Shown here in pieces: positions 60,193-64,000 of a stretch of DNA of 64,000 nt. The translations under genes and the position numbers were made by a program. The stretch is taken from NCBI RefSeq assembly GCF_001676615.1, contig NZ_LYXZ01000070.1, forward strand, positions 32,588 to 96,587. The letters are read 5' to 3'. Source of the DNA: Labrys sp. WJW (GTDB taxonomy: Bacteria > Pseudomonadota > Alphaproteobacteria > Rhizobiales > Labraceae). Position 1 is the stretch's first letter. Every line of letters begins with the position of its first letter. The notes below the pieces were generated by a model. It did not search any database. It saw only the letters and a list, made by a program, of their open reading frames with translations, and had not been told where the DNA came from.

Positions 60193-61173
60193 GTGATCCC
60201 GCGCTTCCTTCGGCGCATGGGCGGGGCCCTGGTGGTTCTGCTCCTGGTCGTCATCGGCGCCTTCTTCATGCTCGAATCGGCGTCGGGCGATGCCGTCGAT
60301 GCCTATGTCGCCGGTATCGGCGGGGCGGATGCGGCGCGGATCGCCGAGCTGAGAAGCGAGTGGGGTCTGGATCAGGGGCCTGCCTTTCGGCTCAAGGCCT
60401 ATCTGTCGGCCTTGGCTCACGGCGATTTCGGCTGGTCGACCGCCTTTCAGCGGCCCGTACTCACTATTTTGCTGGAGCGCCTGCCGGTGACCCTGATCAC
60501 CATGGGCTCGGCGCTGGCGCTGGCATTCCTGCTCGGCATCGCGCTCGGCTTCCTGGCGGGCTGGCGACCGAATAGCTGGCTTGACCGCATCTTGTCGCTG
60601 GGCTCGCTTGCCCTCTACGCCATGCCCGGCTTCTGGCTCAGCCTGGTGCTGATCCTGGTCTTTTCCGTCATGCTGCGCTGGTTGCCGGCCAGTGGCTTCG
60701 AGACGATGGCGTCCGGCAAGACGGGCCTGGAACGGGCAAGGGACATCGCCTGGCATCTGGTGCTGCCGGTCGGCGCGCTCGGACTGCTCTATATGACCCT
60801 GTTCCTGCGCCTGTTGCGTGACGGCATGGAGGAGGTCTGGCATGCCGATTTCGTCCTGGCTGCGCGCGCCCGCGGCGTGACGGGCTGGCGCCTCGCGCTG
60901 AACCATGTCGCCCGCAATGCACTGGCACCGGTGATCACCATGCTCGGCCTGCAGTCGGCTTCCCTGCTGGGTGGCAGCGTGGTGGTGGAGAGCGTGTTTG
61001 CCATACCCGGATTCGGCCGCCTGGCCGCCGAGGCGGTCGCCCGCCGCGATACGCCGCTGCTGCTCGGCGTGGTGCTGTTCAGCGCCGTCGTCGTCATCGT
61101 CATGAATCTGCTGGCCGACCTGGTGCAGGCTTGGCTCGATCCGCGCATCGGTGCCAGCGAGCGTGTGGCATGA
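60193..61173 (+). CDS. DppB-like ABC transporter permease
   Basis: A 326-residue permease of the oligopeptide type. Six hydrophobic segments and a cytoplasmic EAA-like loop DFVLAARARGVTGWRLALNHVARNALAPV. The N-terminal ~100 residues are the DppB extension. GTG start at 60193. Its TGA overlaps the next gene (ATGA at 61170-61173). The repeat lies immediately upstream. Confidence 0.92.
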   Translation: MIPRFLRRMGGALVVLLLVVIGAFFMLESASGDAVDAYVAGIGGADAARIAELRSEWGLDQGPAFRLKAYLSALAHGDFGWSTAFQRPVLTILLERLPVTLITMGSALALAFLLGIALGFLAGWRPNSWLDRILSLGSLALYAMPGFWLSLVLILVFSVMLRWLPASGFETMASGKTGLERARDIAWHLVLPVGALGLLYMTLFLRLLRDGMEEVWHADFVLAARARGVTGWRLALNHVARNALAPVITMLGLQSASLLGGSVVVESVFAIPGFGRLAAEAVARRDTPLLLGVVLFSAVVVIVMNLLADLVQAWLDPRIGASERVA

Positions 61174-62000
61174 CCATGCTGGCGGCCATGTTGCGCAGCG
61201 GGGAGGGCCGTGTCGGCCTGGTGTTGCTCGCTCTGTTTGTCGTGCTTGCGCTGACGGCGCCATTCGTCTTTCCGGGCGATCCGCTAGCCATTGGCGCGCC
61301 ACCGCTGCTCGCGCCTTTCACCGATTCTGCCCATCCCCTGGGAGCCGACCGGCTGGGGCGCGACATCGCTGCCGAGCTGGCCTGGGGCAGCCGTACCACG
61401 CTTCTCGTGGCCGTCGCTTCGGCGCTGGCTTCCCTGTTGCTCGGCTGCCTGGTCGGCACGCTGGCAGGCTTCCTGGGTGGCTGGACCGACGACGTGCTGA
61501 TGCGCCTCTCCGATGCGTTCCAGACCGTGCCGGCCTTTCTCCTCGCCATGGCGCTGATCAGCGTGACCGGACCGAGCCTGCCGGCCATCGTGCTGGCAAT
61601 CGCCGCCGGTGCCTGGCCGCAACCCGCCCGCATCGCGCGCGCCGAAATTCGTTCCCTGCGCGAGCGCGATTTCGTCGCTTCGGCCCGGGTTGCCGGCATG
61701 CATCCGCTCGTCATCGGCTTTCGGGAGATCCTCCCCAATGCCCTGCCGCCGGTGATTTCGCTTGCCGCGATCATTGCCGCGGCGGCCGTATTGATCGAGG
61801 CCGCGCTGTCGTTCCTCGGCTTCGGCGATCCCAACAGGCCGAGCTGGGGCAGCATGGTGGCCGAGGGGCGCGCGCTGCTGCGCAGCGCACCCTCCCTGTC
61901 ACTGGTGCCGGGACTTGCGCTCGTTGCAATGGTGCTGGCGATCCATCTCACCGGGCGGGGCTATGCCAGGGCGCTGCGCGTGAAGGAGCCGGCGGCATGA
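61170..62000 (+). CDS. DppC-like ABC transporter permease
   Basis: A 276-residue second permease subunit. The EAA loop is RERDFVASARVAGMHPLVIGFREILPNALPPV and the SAAAVLIEAALSFLGFGDPNRPSWGSMVAEGR stretch is typical of DppC. ATG at 61170 overlaps the preceding stop; the longer upstream frame is ignored. Overlaps the next gene by ATGA (61997-62000). Confidence 0.93.
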   Translation: MTMLAAMLRSGEGRVGLVLLALFVVLALTAPFVFPGDPLAIGAPPLLAPFTDSAHPLGADRLGRDIAAELAWGSRTTLLVAVASALASLLLGCLVGTLAGFLGGWTDDVLMRLSDAFQTVPAFLLAMALISVTGPSLPAIVLAIAAGAWPQPARIARAEIRSLRERDFVASARVAGMHPLVIGFREILPNALPPVISLAAIIAAAAVLIEAALSFLGFGDPNRPSWGSMVAEGRALLRSAPSLSLVPGLALVAMVLAIHLTGRGYARALRVKEPAA

Positions 62001-62887
62001 AGCTTTTCTCCCTGCGCGGCTTCGGCGTCTCCTATCGCGATCGTGCCGGCATGCATCCGGCCTTGCAGGGCGTCGACCTCGATATCGAGGCCGGCCGGCA
62101 TCTGGCTCTGCTGGGGGAAAGCGGATCGGGCAAATCGACCCTGGCTGCAGCCCTGGCAGGATTGTTGCCGGCCAATGCGGCGAGTACCGGCAGGTTGACC
62201 CGGCCGGGCTTTGCGTCGCAGCCCTGGCCCGGGCGCGATATCGGCATGGTCTTTCAGGATCCGGGCGGCAGCCTCGACCCGCTGATCCCTGTGGGCGACC
62301 AGATCGCCGAGGCGCGCCGGGCCTGCCGGGGTGGGAGCCGCGCGGACGCGCTGGCCCTCGCGCGGGATTGGCTCGGCCGCATGGCCTTGCCCGACCCGCA
62401 TGTCGCGTCGCGCAAATATCCGCACCAGTTTTCCGGCGGCCAGAAGCAGCGCATTGCCCTCGCCGCAGCACTGGTCAGCGAGCCCAGCGTACTGATCGCG
62501 GACGAGCCGACCAGCGCCCTCGATTCGATTACCCAGCACGCCATCGTCGAATTGCTTCGGGCGCTGACGGCGGGAAGCGGGCTCACCTTGATCTTCGTCA
62601 CCCACGACATCGCTTTGGCTTCGCAATTGGCAGACGATGTCGCGGTGCTCTACCAGGGGCGTGTGGTCGAGGCTGGCCCGGCGGAGCGCCTGTTCCGGAC
62701 ACCGTCCCATCCCTATCTCAAGGCCTTGCTGGCGACACGCCAGGAACTGAAGGATCTGGAACTGAAGGGTCTGGACCTCGGGAATCAGGGGCTCGGACGT
62801 CCCCGCTCGCGCCGCTTTGCCGAGATCGATCCCAGGGATTTTTCCGTCAGGGTTCCCGCCGTGGGGGAGGGGGCCGGTCATGGCTGA
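61997..62887 (+). CDS. DppD-like ABC transporter ATPase
   Basis: A 296-residue ATPase. Walker A is GESGSGKST, the Q-loop GMVFQDPGGSLDP, the signature FSGGQKQRI, Walker B VLIADEPTSALD and the switch histidine FVTHD. The oligopeptide tail (SHPYLKALL) follows. ATG 61997 forms ATGA with the permease stop; the much longer frame upstream overlaps the permease and is an artefact. Overlaps the second ATPase by 8 bp. Confidence 0.93.
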   Translation: MKLFSLRGFGVSYRDRAGMHPALQGVDLDIEAGRHLALLGESGSGKSTLAAALAGLLPANAASTGRLTRPGFASQPWPGRDIGMVFQDPGGSLDPLIPVGDQIAEARRACRGGSRADALALARDWLGRMALPDPHVASRKYPHQFSGGQKQRIALAAALVSEPSVLIADEPTSALDSITQHAIVELLRALTAGSGLTLIFVTHDIALASQLADDVAVLYQGRVVEAGPAERLFRTPSHPYLKALLATRQELKDLELKGLDLGNQGLGRPRSRRFAEIDPRDFSVRVPAVGEGAGHG

Positions 62888-63653
62888 TGCCCTGCTTGAA
62901 ATCGAGGCGCTGTGCAGCAGCGTGCGGGGGCCGGCGGGGCGGCATGCCATCCTGGATGGTATCGACCTTGCCATCGCACCGGGCGAGATCGTCGGTCTGG
63001 CGGGGGGATCCGGGGCGGGCAAGACCAGTCTTGCCCGTGCGATTCTGCGGCTCCATCCGGTCGATGCCGGTTCCATCCGTTTCGAAGGGCGCGAGATCAC
63101 CCATCTTGCCGGCAAGGCTTTGCGCCGTATCCGGCCGCGGCTGCAGATGGTGTTCCAGGATCCCTTGGCTGCCTTCAATCCGCGTGCCCGGGTCGAGCGC
63201 GTCATCGGCGATCCCCTGCGAATCTGGCATTCCCTGTCTCGGGCACAGGAGAGGCAACGGATCCTGGCATTGATGGAGCGCGTCGGCCTGCCGGAGCGGC
63301 TGCTCGGCCGTTTCCCCCATGAGCTCTCCGGCGGCCAGCGCCAGCGTGTCGCCATCGCCCGGGCCCTGGCGACGGATCCGGCCCTGATCATCCTGGATGA
63401 GCCGGTCTCGGCGCTCGACGTGGCCGTCAGGGCGCAGATCCTCAACCTCCTGCTCGACATCCGTGAGAAGGCCGGCACGGCGCTTTTGTTCATCGCCCAT
63501 GATCTGGCCGTGATGGCGGCCTTGTGCGACCGGCTCTGCGTGATGGATGCCGGGCGTATCGTCGAGTCCGGCCCTCCCGGCCGGCTTGTTGCAGTGCCGC
63601 AAAGCGAAATGACGCGTTTGCTGGTCGCCGCGGCACCGAAAATGAGATTCTGA
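62880..63653 (+). CDS. DppF-like ABC transporter ATPase
   Basis: A 257-residue ATPase. Walker A GGSGAGKTS, Q-loop QMVFQDPLAAFNP, signature LSGGQRQRV, Walker B LIILDEPVSALD and switch FIAHD. It is shorter than usual DppF (~330) and lacks the full C-terminal oligopeptide extension; it ends MTRLLVAAAPKMRF. Last gene of the ppaT-transporter operon. No terminator hairpin was found within the following 40 bp. Confidence 0.91.
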   Translation: MADALLEIEALCSSVRGPAGRHAILDGIDLAIAPGEIVGLAGGSGAGKTSLARAILRLHPVDAGSIRFEGREITHLAGKALRRIRPRLQMVFQDPLAAFNPRARVERVIGDPLRIWHSLSRAQERQRILALMERVGLPERLLGRFPHELSGGQRQRVAIARALATDPALIILDEPVSALDVAVRAQILNLLLDIREKAGTALLFIAHDLAVMAALCDRLCVMDAGRIVESGPPGRLVAVPQSEMTRLLVAAAPKMRF

Positions 63654-63723
63654 AAATTCTTTCGCGAGTCTCAGGGCGATTTCGACTCAGATTCGGCGCA
63701 AGCAGGCCGGTCTCGACTGGAAT

Positions 63724-63732
63724 TTATCCACA
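63724..63732. promoter_or_regulatory. Consensus DnaA box
   Basis: TTATCCACA matches the DnaA box consensus exactly. Only one copy is visible in the 347-bp gap, so it is not an origin; DnaA could act as a regulator of the promoter at 63904 or bind without effect. Confidence 0.5.
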
Positions 63733-63903
63733 GGGCGCAGGAAATCTTTGATGCGCCGCAATATGGTAAATTATTCCTGATGGGGGCTGCAAACGGCCCA
63801 AAACGGGCATTTTGGATGAGTTTCGATCTGGATGGAGGGGAGCCGCTCCCATGGGCCCGACATGGTCCCATGACGATTTTGCAAAAATCCGCAAAAGGGG
63901 GCG

Positions 63904-63933
63904 TTGACAGTGCGGTCTGGGGTCCCCTATACA
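63904..63933 (+). promoter_or_regulatory. Strong sigma70-like promoter directed off the right edge
   Basis: TTGACA (63904-63909, perfect) is followed after 18 bp by TATACA (63928-63933). GC-rich DNA lies on both sides, and there is no start codon with a convincing gene before the window ends. A highly expressed RNA or protein operon beyond 64000 is likely; rRNA or tRNA is possible but not shown. The remaining bases from 63654 hold no gene. Confidence 0.6.
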
Positions 63934-64000
63934 GCGGCCATCGACGGACGGCGTTGCCGCGGATTGAGCGGCGGCGCTGACGTGTCGCTTCACGGACAAG

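Noticed and set aside
61151..61996. Upstream extension of the DppD-like ATPase frame
   Set aside because: It overlaps the DppC permease in another frame; the ATGA overlap at 61997 marks the true start.
1..64000. CRISPR arrays, tRNA or rRNA genes, insertion sequences, phage genes
   Set aside because: No regularly spaced repeats, no tRNA-like or rRNA sequence and no transposase, integrase or phage protein could be recognised on either strand.

Overview
The window is about 64 kb of GC-rich chromosome from an alphaproteobacterium, most likely a member of the Hyphomicrobiales (Rhizobiales). The main evidence is a SciP (DUF1153) cell-cycle regulator, a DUF1127 mini-protein, an alpha-type Zur box, a Rhizobium-type PmtA-like methyltransferase, a Mesorhizobium-type pyridoxamine-pyruvate transaminase homologue and a RhtX-like siderophore permease. 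I cannot name the genus. No rRNA, tRNA, CRISPR array, transposase or phage gene is visible. Gene content is dominated by nutrient uptake systems and their regulators.

Layout. (1) 1-1.6 kb: the end of an oligopeptide-type ABC operon, a fused double ATPase cut by the left edge. (2) 1.6-14.7 kb: a complete hydroxamate-citrate siderophore locus. A four-gene biosynthetic operon in the order of aerobactin iucABCD is on the minus strand, followed by a divergent MFS (probable exporter), a minus-strand uptake operon (TonB receptor, small SpoIIAA-like protein, RhtX-like permease), a divergent AraC activator and an unknown 169-residue protein. (3) 14.9-20.1 kb: two LysR regulators, a DUF1127 protein, a methyltransferase, a nucleoside hydrolase and a HI0933-type flavoprotein. 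(4) 20.3-26.1 kb: an operon collinear with E. coli ydcSTUVW (putrescine-type uptake plus gamma-aminobutyraldehyde dehydrogenase). (5) 26.3-29.8 kb: a secreted TPR-caspase protein and an acyl-CoA ligase. (6) 29.9-32.7 kb: an amidohydrolase and a gamma-glutamyltransferase-like protein. (7) 33.1-34.8 kb: sciP and a ClC channel. (8) 34.9-39.6 kb: a methyltransferase and three hydrolases. (9) 39.8-42.7 kb: EamA exporter and GNAT genes divergent from a MocR regulator. (10) 42.7-45.3 kb: a znuABC-type metal transporter behind a Zur box. (11) 45.5-57 kb: mixed envelope and enzyme genes, including DUF4139, PmtA-like, JmjC, caspase, PQQ-type sugar dehydrogenase, VOC and bestrophin proteins. (12) 57.2-63.7 kb: a pyridoxamine-pyruvate transaminase homologue translationally coupled to a complete five-gene peptide-type ABC transporter. 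The right end has a strong sigma70-like promoter aimed off the window and a consensus DnaA box.

How it works together. Translational coupling (4-bp ATGA overlaps) is frequent and marks the real operons: three junctions in siderophore synthesis, one in siderophore uptake, one in znu, one in the VOC/zinc-ribbon pair and two in the peptide transporter. The siderophore locus contains everything expected for making, exporting, importing and sensing one ferric chelator. Between and inside operons lie palindromic repeats of at least three families. One of them, built around GCGGACG...CGTCCGC, has three copies, two of which separate cistrons inside transporter operons. The least explained items are the small protein inside the uptake operon, the 169-residue protein beside the activator, an orphan perfect 42-bp palindrome at 54.0 kb and the coupling of a vitamin-B6-type aminotransferase to a peptide-type importer. 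All family assignments rest on reading the sequence; no database search was run.
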